The notes beneath the pieces were generated by a model. The model saw nothing but the letters and a program-made list of their open reading frames with translations. It did no database searches and was not told the DNA's origin. Of a stretch of 64,000 nucleotides of DNA, positions 24,333 through 37,998 are shown in pieces. Location: assembly GCA_038025085.1 (NCBI GenBank), contig CM076144.1, positions 16,827,501 through 16,891,500 of the forward strand, in the 5' to 3' direction. The DNA is from Tetragonia tetragonoides (taxonomy: Eukaryota > Streptophyta > Magnoliopsida > Caryophyllales > Aizoaceae). The position numbers were made by a program, and so were the translations under genes. The stretch's first letter is position 1; each line of letters opens with the position of its first letter.

Positions 24333-24630
24333 GGTGGCGTTTACTTGTAAGCAATGATGATTACAATGTAATCCACCATTTTATAGAGTAAATGTGGGTT
24401 GAAAAGGAAGGAGGGGGAGGAGAAAGATGAGATTTGGGAGCTTGATTGCATCATCCAATGTAATCATCTTTACATATTCTAAAGTAGAACAATTCTGATT
24501 ACAATGGATGTTGTAATCAAATTCACTCTTTCCATGTTTCTCCTCCCCCTCTTTCCTTTCCCAACCCATATTTACCCTATAAAATGGTGCATTACATGGT
24601 AATCACCATTACATTCAAGTAAACAAGCCC
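24333..24630. mobile_element. Tourist/Harbinger-like MITE
   Basis: The 298-bp element has inverted ends GGTGGCGTTTACTTG and CAAGTAAACAAGCCC. The symmetry extends far inward (ATGATTACAATGTAATCCAC against GTGCATTACATGGTAATCAC, and GGAGGGGGAGGAG against CTCCTCCCCCTC). It is flanked by TAA on both sides (24330-24332 and 24631-24633), the usual Harbinger target duplication. Confidence 0.82.
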
Positions 24631-24633
24631 TAA

Positions 24634-25222
24634 GTTCTCAAAGGATAGCACCCCATATCAGTCATAGCACTCTAACAAATACTTGATACTTATTGCACAA
24701 TGCACGCTCTAAACAGTGTAGAGTATAACTCTCCATAATAGTTTAGATAGCTTTAGAGAGTTTTATGGGGGAATCCAGGAAAAACAAAATCGAAAATATG
24801 ATCACCCCTTTGGGAAATCGCGACCTTTCCAAAATGAAGTATGTCCAACAATTACTAGCAGCCAAACACGAAAGAAATTGTAATTAACCAATATCTATAA
24901 CTTGAACATGAGATCTTACCATAAACATCTAGAGCACAAAGTGAAAGTGGAGACAACAACAACATGAAAATAGGGTTTCTCATTGGTTTCATCTAGAACT
25001 TTCAATTCTCAATTTCAGATCAAAAGTTTCTGTGGTTCTCTGTACAAATCTTCTTTAGTTAAGCTATAACCATCTCGGTTTTGTAATTCTTTTGGCATCT
25101 ATAGATGTCACAACTAGCTGCTCAGCACTCTTGCTGTATACTACACTAAGAATAAGGGGAAGTGATTGAGATCGCTTCCTCCTGCAAAAAATAGAGAAAA
25201 AGGCCTATGTCCTACATTGGGC
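24634..25222 (-). other. P4H 3' UTR and downstream sequence, limits unknown
   Basis: This stretch follows the last exon of the prolyl 4-hydroxylase gene on the minus strand and ends at a MITE. I noticed no canonical AATAAA signal on the minus strand and no other gene, so the transcript end is not located. Confidence 0.4.
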
Positions 25223-25280
25223 ATCAAGAGAGTGCTCTCTGCCTCATCCATTTAATGCTGACCATTCTCCCGAAGAGCAC
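25223..25280 (-). repeat. Partial tandem copy of the last P4H exon, in the 3' UTR
   Basis: This segment is a diverged second copy of 25293-25352, the 3' coding end of the last exon, at a spacing of about 71 bp. Read on the minus strand, one frame again gives KWMRQRALS followed by a stop, the same C-terminus as the gene. It begins 12 bp past the real stop codon and so lies in the presumed 3' UTR. The two copies differ by several substitutions and small indels. Confidence 0.85.
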
Positions 25281-25292
25281 ATGTACAAAGAG

Positions 25293-28200
25293 TTACGAGA
25301 GGGCTCTCTGTCTCATCCATTTTGTAGCTGACCATTTCTCCCCAGAGAGCACTTCACACCCACCATGTACACTGCGTGGGTCTGGTTGTCCATCAAGACC
25401 CTGCAAAGATTCGTAATATTAGCATATTCACAATCAAGATATAAAAAATATTAGCATATTCACATCAGGGCATGTCTTTTCCCCCTAGGATGGATTGAGA
25501 AGCAGCCTACCATACTCCAAAACAGAACAGCATCTCCTTTAAGTGGTTTTACAGACATTCCAGATACAGTCCTCCCACCACAGCTACATTCACCTGAACC
25601 AGCCTGAAAAAACAGATAGTCAAAAGTGCTGTTGTGTAATATTAGTGTTGGTATAAAATAAAACCAACAAACCAATATTCTAGAATTGTACATGTGTTTT
25701 CTGCCTTGATACTAATTTTGAACTGTCTAGTTTTTTTTTGTTTAGATTTTTCACTGGATATGGCTGAAAGGGGGGGGGTCACCAAGAAGAAACTTGGCAA
25801 CTTAGAAGCATAATGTGGCTACTTAGAGATGGAAATCAGCGAAGTCACACACAACATTACTGCAAATACATAGGTTTAGGGATTAGTACACCGTATGAAG
25901 GCAATAGAAATCTCAGTACCACATACCTTACAGTGCAAGGGGTCACATGTGGAACTAACCGTTGACTAATTGTTGGAAATACTTGAGTGATAAGTTGACA
26001 GAAACACAAAATTCGTAATTGTAATTGACAGATACAAATCATACGTTCCTAACAAATCATTCAAATTACAATGCACTTTCATGTGTTACATACTCTCCCC
26101 TAAAGGTGCAAGTATCACCACACAGCAATTTCACATTGTTCTATAAAGTGGCTGATGGAGCTGCCTCTAACCGCATGGAGAAGGCTACGTATATTGAAGC
26201 CCATTTACCTACACTAGGTGGGAGCCTAGTCAGAAGCAATGATTTAATACATCAAATACTTCGAGACACTTCCGTTAGCGCAATAACTGTTTACTCAAGA
26301 AAGGGTCAAACTGAAACACTCCCTCTATGATTATAGGATCTAAGGCTGACTATGTCTAACCCTTTCTAGACCCCAATATAGCTAGTGGTTCATAATGGTG
26401 AAGTGGGAACATGAGACCAACACAAACTTGTTTTTAAGATGGTTAATGGCAGAAAGATTAAGAAGTTAAAAGTTAAGGGGAGTCAGGTGATGACTGGTGA
26501 CCGGTGAGAGAGCAACGATGATATCGTCACATTCACCATCTTTTATAAGAAGCTGTGTACACATGATATGGATGATTGACAGGTCAAGAGGTTACAATGA
26601 ATACCCCTCAGGGCCCCTAGAGGTTTTCCAGGTCGTTAACTTCAGGGCCCATGGGATTAGTCAAGCAAAGCTTGGATACCACAGAACCTAAAAAAAAAAG
26701 AAGTTACAATGACTAATGAGTTTAGTAGGATTTTGTATCTTTTATGTATTTAGGAAAACAGAAATCTTCTCAATGGTGATTTTTCCCAAGTAGTGGATTA
26801 TTAGGAATCAGGGAGGAGTGGAGGTGGCAATTCCACCTCCCACCCACGAGATGTGGGTTAGATTCTCATAACTCACAATTTGGGATCCCCTCTTTACTTC
26901 CCAAGTTGAGGGTCCTCCTTACCAATCCAAAAAACATAAGGAGAAGTAGTGGGTTATTATCAAAGTGGATCTTATGAAGTGTTTCAGGATATTTTAAAGA
27001 AAGGGGATTGTGGGCAAGACCGGAACTCAACCTCTATAATTGTACTTCCTCAGAAAGAATGACCTAAGAATGTGAGAGACTTTTGGCCAATTACCTTGTT
27101 ACAAGTTTGCAGAAGATTTCTTAATATTTTATCTAAAGTGGGATTGCATCTATAGCATTATTTCCACATAGCAAGGTGCTTTGGTGGAGGGCTGTCAGAT
27201 TTTGGATTTAGCTTCAGTTGTTCATGAAGTGGTAGAGGATGCTGGAACAAAAGGCAAGAAAGGCCTAATTGTCACAAAGCTTATGACAGACGAGTCAAGG
27301 TGGACTATGGGGGACAGTTGGAGACAATGGATCAGGGACTGTTTTTCTAGAGTCTTTATTTTAGTTTGAGGCTTCACAAGGAGATCCCTTATCCCCCTTT
27401 CTTGTTCACTAGTGTCAAATATGTCATTGTCAAGTTGTTCTCCGGGGGTGTCTAACGCATGGCTGCATTGAGAAATTCTGGTGGAAGGCAAGGTGGTGAT
27501 TGTTGATTACAACAATTTGAGAATTGCACATTTTTTTTCCCTTTTTAAAGACTTGGACGTGTTTAAGAGTATTCAGTTTTCTCCAATGTTTTGAGCTTGT
27601 AGTGGGCCTTCGGATCAACATTGGCAAGTTAGGATTCGTCACTTCTTGCTAGGTTCTCTTTGTTAACCGGGTGTGTGGTTCAGATCTTTTTCCTGCTTAG
27701 GGTTCCGCCACTTTGAGATCATGTGCTGAAGAGAGTTACTAAGAGGAAAAATGGGCGTCTATTTATCTTTTGTGGGATAGAACACTCGCATTATGTCTTG
27801 TTTATCCAGTATTACCTGTCTATTTTCAAGGTGAAAGACAATGTAGCTAGGAAGTTAAAATGGTCAATGAGGGAATTTCTTTGGTGTGGGGTGTAGACCA
27901 CAGACAAGGAGGGGGAGAGTTTAAGTGCTGGGAAAGTAGTGTCCATGCACATCTCTTTTGTGAAGAAGTAGCTGCGAAGTTCCTCCAGATCAAGGGTATG
28001 TTTGGCCTTCACAAGATCACTGGGATGCTTTAGCTGCCTGGCTCTGGAGGACGTTCCTATATGAGCCATTTGAGTTCACCTAAGGTGGGAGATGAAATGG
28101 GTAGGGTACTAGATGCAATTAGACAGAGGATCATCCCTTTTCCACTTGAACACGTGTTTAGTCTCAACTCTAGTACTCTACATCATGAGCCTGTTCTGGA

Positions 28201-31200
28201 GTATAAAGTTTGGGATGGCCATATTTTTCAATAGAGGCTCCATTTCAGGAGAAGTCCAAAGGACAGGAAACTTGGGAACCTGGTCTAGTTTGTTGACTCT
28301 TCCAATGTTGGTTTTCTTTGATTCCCTTTTCCTTGACTTTATTTTTAAAGATGAAAGTTCCTAACAAGGTAAAAGCTTTTGCTTCGCAACAATCCTGGAC
28401 AAGATTAACATCCCTGGTAACTTGTAGGTCCAGAGATCAGAATAGAGCGACCTCTCTCAATAATTATTCTAATTGCAACAAGAGTAGCTCTCCACATCAA
28501 ACTGTACAAAAGTAGAGTGACTTTAGTACAGTGACTTGAACAGTCAATAACAAATCCCTGAGTAAAGCCTGGTTCGCTGCTCCAAGGGGGGGCTGGGAGG
28601 AAGGTTTTTTTCATGGGGTATCCACTTAGAAAACTCCATCAATTTCCACATCTTTTTCATCCTAACTCGTACAAAAAAGCTAAGATGAGCTTCTCGCGTG
28701 GAATAGGGAAGGATCCCAGAGAATAAAAAAGGATTTAAGGATCTACAATTGATCACTCAAAGAAAAAAAAAAAAGGGGGATATACATTCTAACTCATAAA
28801 AAAAATTGAAGATAAGCTTCTCGGAAAATGACAGAGAATAGCACTGGATCCGAGAGAGAAAACAGAATTAAGGATCTAGCCAAACAACCTTATGTTCCTG
28901 GAGTCCTAGGTTCATATTGGATGCCAAAGCACTGGGGTGCCTTCCACACAAATCCTACCTTATGAATTTATGATTTCACCGGTATTGGGTCGCACACATA
29001 GTGGGGCCTGCTCATTCATCCAGAAAAGGAGTCTCAGTAGTTATATGCTCTTTACGAATTTTCGCTAACTTAGTTTTAAATAACTTTTGGAAAGGTAAAC
29101 TATCTCATTGAAGAAACACGAAGAGACTGTCCCCATGTATAAGAGGAGCAAAGAAGAAAACCATAAAGCCCTCACACTAACAAATTCTTGTTGTTATATG
29201 CGCCAGAAGAATTAGTAGTCTTGTGATTGATATAGGTAGGAATCAATGTATTAAAAAGCGCGAGGCGCAATGAGGTGATAGAGGTCCATAGAGCCTAGGC
29301 GCAAGGCGCAAGGCGAAGGCGGGCGCCTCAGTGATGTGAGGCGCAATAGTGAATGACTGAAAATATGCTATAAAATAAAAGTTTCTTCATCAAAATGTAT
29401 CTCAGGTGCGCGTGCGCCTCACCCACGCCTCACTAATGTCGCTGCGCCTAGAAGCTAAAAAGCGATTGGCTTGTGCGCCTAGGCGCGCCTTTTAATACAC
29501 TGGAAGGAATAGCGCACCTCTCCCAAACTTTATGAATGATAGGAAAATAGATGAATTAATTTGCATTTAAATTCAAGATCATTACTGTTTTCTTTTCTAC
29601 TGTTTTTTTTTTGGCAACTAAAGATAAAATATTGTTACTCATGCATGATAACCTCCCCTCCCTCCACCACACATTGGTTATGGGCCTCTAGATGATTGAT
29701 CACAAGGGAGGATATTTCACAATGTAAGGTCCCGGCGTTAAACATGTGCAATAATGGGCAGTAAACAAGTACACCTTACATTCTCCAATGGAGTTGACTA
29801 ATGGTGATGTATTGCAAAGTTGAAAAATCCAAGGTGATAATTTTCAAATAAAAATCAAATAAGTGATCGTGAGTGCAGAACCTTCTTGTAACTATATGGT
29901 TATCTACACCACATAACAGGCAAAGAGGGAAAAAACACAACTATGATTTAATCAACTTTTCCTAGGATATGATTACATTTTTGGTTAAAATGCAAAAGAA
30001 CTTGCAACGCGATGTTGGACTTTAGGAGTCTTTGGCATATATAGTGTAACATAGGAGCCTCTCAGCCACTGACAAATTGAATATGTCAAAAGAATAAGCA
30101 TGGATATTAATATTACACTGAATGTATGTATACCTTGAGTCTTGACCAAGATCTATTATTTTCCTCCTCTTCTCACCCCTATCCTTTCTAGAGATTCCTA
30201 CCCCTATATATTTTCTACTTATCCATTTTTCCTTCTCCAAGATTGATATGAACCTTGTCCTCCATTCTTGACAACGTAGTAAATGCTGATAGAATTTTAC
30301 CATTCAATTGGATTTAGCAATTTCTAACTTACAGCTGAGGATAATATCTTGTATTGCAGCCAATAATACAACAAAGCACAATAATCGAAAGCTAGTTTCT
30401 AGATAGGCTTACCATGGGAAAATACGTTTCTCCCCCTTCCACATTGTCGCTTAAATACATAAGCATTGTTGCTACTCTTTGACCACCACGCTTCACATTG
30501 AACTGAAATCCAAAGGCAAGTTTGAGAAAGATAAGACTTCAAGGATTGGAGGCTTGGAGCAATGGATTATTTCAATTAAAGACAGTCATGACTTACAGAG
30601 TCAGCAAAGTAGTCATGGTGGGGCTTGTAATACTGATTCTTCTCATACCTGTGCTGCTTCAAATTTTAGCCATAATTCTTGAACAAACAATAATGCTGCT
30701 CCTCAGAAGTAAATTCAAGAAAAAAATTTACTCAACCCACCTTAGAACTTGAATAAGCTCTCCATTTTCTACTTGTACTTGAGAATACACAGAAATTCGT
30801 TTTTCTATTGCCTGATCATACAAAAGAAAATTTAGTGTTCCATTTACAGCCTTCATAGCAGAAATTGAAAATAACATAACTTTTGAGGATACAATGCCTT
30901 CCATTTAATAATCATGAGTTCCAATCTATAATCATATCCCAACATTCCATAAGCTCGTAAATATCAGATGCTTTGACAAATACTAACTGTATGATGTTAG
31001 TCAGAAGCGCTACAATGAGAAAAGAACAATTTCATAGACTGAAAGTGATAAGGTCAACAAAGCAGACAGGATTCCTATATCATTTGGAATAATGGATATA
31101 ATAGTGCACAGGAGAACTAATGACAAACTGAAACTGCAGACAGTCAACAATATGATTACCATATGTCAACATCGCTGTAGCTATAGGGTTCTAGCAAGAG

Positions 31201-34200
31201 AATCTGCATCCATCTAAAGATTTATAGGAGATCCATCATTCATCATTGCAGTGACATCAACCTGCCATGCTCCACCTCCCCACCGAACCTCCCCCCTCCC
31301 CCCCTCCCCTCATGGAGCGATGCAGGTATGAATGATGAGCTATGTCATTGATTTAACCACCCTCTAGATAATTCATATTCACAATATGGCATCAGATGAC
31401 AGACTCGCAATAAGCCCAATTTCCAGATACCAACTCAAACTTCAGTAAAAAATCAAAACTACCTTAACAAGAACCGCTCAACCCACAAGTGAATAAATTA
31501 TAGGATATGAATAGACACACAACATACCTCTACCATTGGATACTTCCGCTCATCTTGAGATAAAAACATTCCAGAGCTCGTCCTAACCTCACTTCGAACT
31601 CCCTACAATAATGTTGACCATGAATATTAGATGCATTAGTCTCAAAAGAGTCCAAGATGTAAAACAAGTGACCACCACATTGAAGTTTTACCAAAATGTT
31701 TAAACAGAAAATATTTTATTTTTTAAAGTTTATTTATTTTAATTTCTTGTTGTGGGATGGGGGAGAGGGTAAAAATGAAGTAACCAAGGAATTTTCCCCT
31801 CTTCTGTGACAACCTGACAATGACTATAAGAATATGATATCTCAAAGCAAAAAAAAATCACACATTAACCCACAACTTCCTGTACAAGGATTCAGATTTC
31901 AGGGAGCTAGAAAGACAACAAGAAAAGATTTCAATTTAGAGACAAGCTACGCCAAAAGTGATATAATGAGAATTAACACACACAAAGGCTAACACCCTAA
32001 TAAACATGACTCCATAGCCCCTAGTGCAATTTCAAGAGCCACTATACTACGGTTCATAATTTTTAGTCAAATAAGGACTCACATTAGTGATAACTTGAAG
32101 TGAAGGACCAGTTGCTTATCTTGCATGGAAACAAAAGAGGATATGGAAACATATAAGGGAAAGCGACAAGTAGCAATAAAAAAGATAAATTGACACATGA
32201 AGTGGCGATAAACAATATTTAAAGTAAAACAAAATAGACTCTTTCCAGTGACCTTTTTGTTTAGATAAGACTCTTTCCAGTGATTTTGACTATTTCCGGC
32301 TACTTCAAACAGATCGGGTATCCGTTTCACATAAAGTAGGGCTTATTCCCTCCACTAGGCCACAGTACAGACGGCCTCTGTTCAATTTCCCAGTAAAAAA
32401 AAAAAGCCTATCTTTCAAAGAATTTTCGCAAATGTTTAGAATTTTAAATAGAAACCTTTTCTGAAAATGTTCCTATAGTATTATTATTGTTGGTTTGAGA
32501 ATATGACAAGACCTCTTAGTGCAATCTCCTGTTCTAAATAAGATCCAATCTCCTATTCTTTTCCTTGAAAACAAAAAGAAAACAATAAGCCTTTTCACTT
32601 CAAGAAACTAGGGTTCCTGTTAATGCAAAAATTAATAATTTCTGGAAAGCAAAAGTTAGGGCTTTAACTATCTACTACTAGTGGAAGCCAAATTCTTAAT
32701 TTGGAGTGGGATGGGCACCAAAAAAAAAAAAAAGGAAAAAATAAGGGGGTTTCCACTACTCTACTGAAATTAATACTGATGGGAATAATTAACCAAATGT
32801 TACCTTCCATATTAAGGCATATGGAATCTAAAGTTCCTAAAGTATTCATCCCTAGCCCAGAAAAAAAATCTTACAATCCGCAAATTGCAAATGCAACACG
32901 TGTACCTTCTCTACCCACCCTATCCCTCAATCACCTGCACATCCACACCCCTCTACGACATCCTACTGAACACATCATCCACAAGGATGAACAGAAAGGA
33001 GATAGGGGATCACCTTGCCTCAGAACCCTAGACGATGAAAGCAAATCTCAAGGCACTCCTTGTGCCCGAATTCATTCTTAATATATTATAAAAGAAAACA
33101 GAAAGAAAAGAACTAAAGTGAAAGAAATGATTAGGCAAAAGCTATGTTGCATGGAAACGGGAATGGGGAAATGGAAACGTAGAAACGGAAATAATTTCTC
33201 AAATTACTAGGAAAAGTATGAGTAAAAGAATTAATACTTTTTTTGCTTATAAACCTAAAATTATGTTGATTATCATTCAAAATAATTTACATTTTTTAAA
33301 GTTAATTTGGGTAATAATTTTAGAGATTACTAGAAACTAAAGGTAATTATAAGATTTTAGAGGTCAATCAGTAGGAAGATTGTTGTTTAGATAAAGAAGT
33401 TTCCCCTTAGTTTCCTAGTTTCCAAAGTAAACTATAGGGGATACGGGAAATGACCCCATGAGAGTTCACATGCATAATTGGGCAAAAGAAAAAGCAAAGA
33501 CCATTGATATACATACTAGAAATAATGTGTACAAGGATCCATGGTCCCAATTCCACTCCAACAGTACCTTTTTATTGCCAACTATGAAAGAAGTGACTCG
33601 CCAACAGTAAAAGGCTACTAAGCAAACAAAAGTAGAACCAACATCCTAACTTGAAGAATGTTGACAACTGAAGTTAAGTACAGTTAGAGTAACCATAAAA
33701 TGTATTTTCAGATAACACGGGTGTCCAGGCTTTGCCCAACTAGCCTTAAAATTAGTAAACCTAAACATGCTAGCAGGAACTATATGGTCCTCGACGATCC
33801 TCAATTACCTGTCTACTTATCTACTTATAATTCAGTCCACAAAAGATGCAATAGAGTTTAAGACAACACAGGTATATCAGTATTCAGTGTCTGTTTTATC
33901 CTCTTTTGATTAAAAGAAACAAAAAAAGATAATTAATTAGTTCCAAAGAGATCCATAAAAGAGCACATTATAAAACAAAGGTTCAGCAATAGAAAAAGAT
34001 GGAGAATGAACCAAACCTTTCCTGTTTTTGTGTCCACAACTGTAGAAACCTGAAGGCGAGGCGAAGCTATTGCTCTAAGATAATCGCATTCCTGAATAGA
34101 ATTGGGAGGTTTCATGAGCAGAAGATTTAGCAAACCCCTTGAGGGAAACGAAGATCCAGCAGAGAGTTAGGATAGTATGAATTAAATAAATGCAAATTTT

Positions 34201-36745
34201 GGCTTAGCCTCCTGAGGCTAAAGCATTACTATAGTCAGTTGATTTTCTTTTATTCATTTAAACAGTGCTACAACCCTCTGAATTCAACTCATAAATCAGC
34301 CCGTTAACAAGTATAACCTAGCAAGAAGTATCACTCATTCTCGGTCAGTTTTAAAATTGAGATGAAAACAATCAAGATTTAGTTCACTCAATATCATGAA
34401 TAAACAAAAATAGAGATGCCCCAAAGAGCTCAATAATTAATGCTCACAAAGAGCATTTGAGTGGTTCCACTCCTAATATGGACCTTGTGGTAGATACTTT
34501 AGTCCCATTTCACTCTCCAGTATAGCCATTTCTTACTCTACTACCCTGGACCAACGAGTTTATGAGCTACTGCAATAGGTATCTTCTATCTAACACCTAA
34601 GACCTGACATTTCCTAAAATACTTGTGCATATAAAATTTTAAGCATCTGGTTTTATCTAAAAATACGCTTCAAGCACCTGGTATGCTGATAAATGTCCAA
34701 AACCAAAGACTTCCAAATCCCCAAAGTTGGCAGATAATTTCGTAGTTCACATTATCATAAGTCAACTCAAACAACCTTTAGATAAAATAGCTGAACAAGG
34801 ACGCTCATCCAGAAAAGTTAACTATCAAGATAAGCAAAAAAAACATGTAGGTACAGTGATAATTTTGCCACTAGCCTTCAAATAATTCCTTTTCCAGGAG
34901 AAACTTATTCCTCAGTTGGTTTTCATGACTAGAGACGTGATTTTAGCACTACTAAGGCTACAGGAATCTGAAACTTATCTGATACAATTGTTCTACTCAT
35001 CTCCAACAACAACAGCAACCACTAATGTGGAGTCCATCACTGTTGGAGTCTCCGAAAGCCAAGATGCAATCAACCTTAACCCTAACTAGTCAAGAACAGC
35101 ACAAGGGTTTTCCTCTGAAAAACTACTATGATTTTCCTGTAGCAAATAAATCTTACTAACCCTTCTGTAATTCAATAGCCAAAAGTTGGTTGTTTGTATA
35201 TATATTTTATTTATTTTGCTTGTTGTATGTTCTTGTACTTGAAACAAGCAAAAAGCAAAAGAAAGCCATCTCATCTATATACACAATTGAGACAAATATT
35301 AAACTTCGATTTTAAAGTAAGAACCACGTGAAATTTTATGAAGGTTCAAAAACAAAATACAGCTTTCCATCATTATCAACTCAAACCACACCGATATAAA
35401 GCCAATGCAGCAAAAGAGAAGTCTCATTAGGAAAGACAAGGAGAGAGCATTTTTTCCAACAGAAGAAAGAAATAAAGAAAAAGACACTTACCTCTGCACT
35501 CAAAAAATTGTGCAGTACGATGATTCGGGGTGACCAACTAATCACCTCAGGCTTGACCTACATAAGCAACAAAGATAAGAATGACCATCACAAGATAAAG
35601 GGGGTGAGGCCTACTTGTCAAATTAGGATCACAAAGTTAATTTTGGATAGTGCAAAATCAGTAGAAATAACCATATGACCAAAAATTCACATCAAGAGGA
35701 TTGACCCCACAAACCATCACAAGTATTTCCAACATCAACTGTCCTCAGTAACATTTTACACTGAGGTGGTCATCCATCTAGTACTACTCTGAGCCAAGCA
35801 TGCTACAGTGTGGAGTCTCTTAGATTTGGGTTCTTTGAAAGGGAGATGAACCTTGATGATATGTGTAGTACCATCAAACCATTTAATCTCTTTTCAACCA
35901 TGAAATCCTTGGGGCATTACAACAACAGAAAAAGAGATTAATAGAACAGTCCCTTGCCCACTTGCATCATCTATCACCAACTTATGTTTAGCACAATAGG
36001 TTGTAAATTCTATGCTTTTTTATAATTCATCTTGTATATGTTGAACAAGAAGTGTCTCTTGGTTTAAAAAAATTCATCTGTGGCCAGTAACCATTTTCCT
36101 CTGGACTTAGGTTGAACTCCAAGCGGTGGAGGATAATCTCACCTATGTAGTAGTAAAGGAATATCTCAGGTATTTAGGCTATGCCCATGTTTGGGAGAGC
36201 TTATAAGTTGTGGATCCAAGAGCTTGTTTTTAAATGCTTGTGAGAGTAGGATCTAAAAAACAGCCATTGGGCCGACAACTCATATGCTATTTTAGGGTCC
36301 TCCCAAACACACACTATCTCTGGCAGAGAGATTTTGGGAGTTTTTGGAGGAGCTTTTGTCTTGAATAGACAAGCTTTTCGGAGGAGCTTTAGCTTCTTTT
36401 TATTTATGGTCAAACGCTTATTTTGTGAAAGTTACTATAAGTAACTTTCAACTTGCATCTCCAACTAGTTTTGCCAAACATAACCTATGCGAAGTCTATA
36501 TGAAAAGACTTATGATGTCTAAAATGAAATGCATTCAGGCACCTACAGATCCATTGAACAGGAGAGATAACAGAGGGTGACACGAATACTGATACACAAG
36601 CCTTTATTCTTGTTACGACATAGTACTTGAGTTGACAAAAGTCCTCTGAACATGTATGACAGTGCTGCCCCTATCCAATGAGCCAAGAGAAGCGGTTAAA
36701 TTACTGTGATCCTATAAACATTCTCTAACAAAGAAACCAAAAAAG

Positions 36746-36784
<39 letters not shown>

Positions 36785-37965
36785 ACTTACTGTTTCCGTG
36801 AGTCAATATCAAAAATAGAAATTAGGACAATCACCCTAATATGGATTGATTTTCTAAAATTTGAAGTAGAAGCATCAGTAATACTCCCCATCCCATTTTA
36901 TCAGACAGTTTAACTTGTGCACAACATTAAGTATTTCATTTAAGCTTTAAGGGACAAGGGGACATTAACATATAAGATACACCTTTCAAGTTTTAACTCA
37001 GAGATATCTTCTGCAATAACCTTTTAAATTCAAAATATCAAAAGAAAGGTGATTCTGGACACATGTAATTTCTCGACTTATCTTTTATGCACTTTGGCAT
37101 ATAAATTGGGAACATTCAAAAATTAGAAATCATATCACATTATTAAAATGTGGTTTTACAAAAAGCTCATTAAGACATGAACACAGGGAGATTAATAAAA
37201 AGGTAAAAAGTCTTAACAGAAAACACTTCCGCTAAACCAAATGATGTACATTGATTCCATAACAGAACACTGAGAAAGAAAGTGCGAGGATGGTACATTT
37301 CACTGATAAAAAAAATGCATTCTCATGGTACCTCACAAAGGTGATAGTTAAAGTCCAGATTCAAACGAGATACCAACTTCAAGTAACTATTTGTAGTTTT
37401 TAGGCTTGGAAAGTTTTGGGGAGGGTACCCTGCCCATTGTTTCCCTCTTTCATCCCTTCGCATGTTAATACAGCTTTGATGCTAATTGGTAAATTAGAAT
37501 CATAATGATCTTTCACCAACAAAAAAAGACTTACAAGTCCAAGCCTTAAAGCAGCAGCTTCTTTGTCATTAGCCCAATCTCTGACGCCTAAAAATGAAGA
37601 AGAGATGCAAATAGTTTAGCAATAGCAAAATGTGTATTCAACAAACAATTGAAGGACTGTCACTCTGTTTTCTCTCTGAAAAGGCAAGCAAATAAAGAAA
37701 TAAAAGTAAATGAAATAATATAGGCAAGAACCAGCCAAATGTCCTGAACGGGGTAAAAGAAAGAAAAGGTGCAAAAGAGCATGTTATCCTCTGTGGCTTC
37801 CCTCCCACTTCAAACAGCAAAAAACAAATTTCACATGCTGGCAAACATAAAAAAAATAATAATTCCTAATTAAGCAAAAAATTCAGAATTTACAGGGTTC
37901 ACCACTCAGGATTCCAGCATTTGTCCATACTTCTCTACATCTGTTTTCTTTGGGTGGTTTTGGGG

Positions 37966-37998
<33 letters not shown>

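Larger units (their letters stand above)
25604..30412 (-). other. P4H intron 10, 4.8 kb, holding a LINE and a foldback element
   Basis: This is the longest intron of the gene, lying between the exons ending GGETYFPM and beginning AGSGECSC. It contains a degenerate LINE on the opposite strand (about 26940-28440), a GC-rich inverted-repeat element (29247-29500), a possible SINE (26810-26945) and an imperfect direct repeat of about 100 bp (28655-28755 and 28770-28880). Confidence 0.7.

Noticed and set aside
32330..32400. Possible SINE or tRNA-like sequence with GTTCAATTTCCC
   Set aside because: Only a B-box-like word and a short A-run; no A box, no cloverleaf and no duplication.
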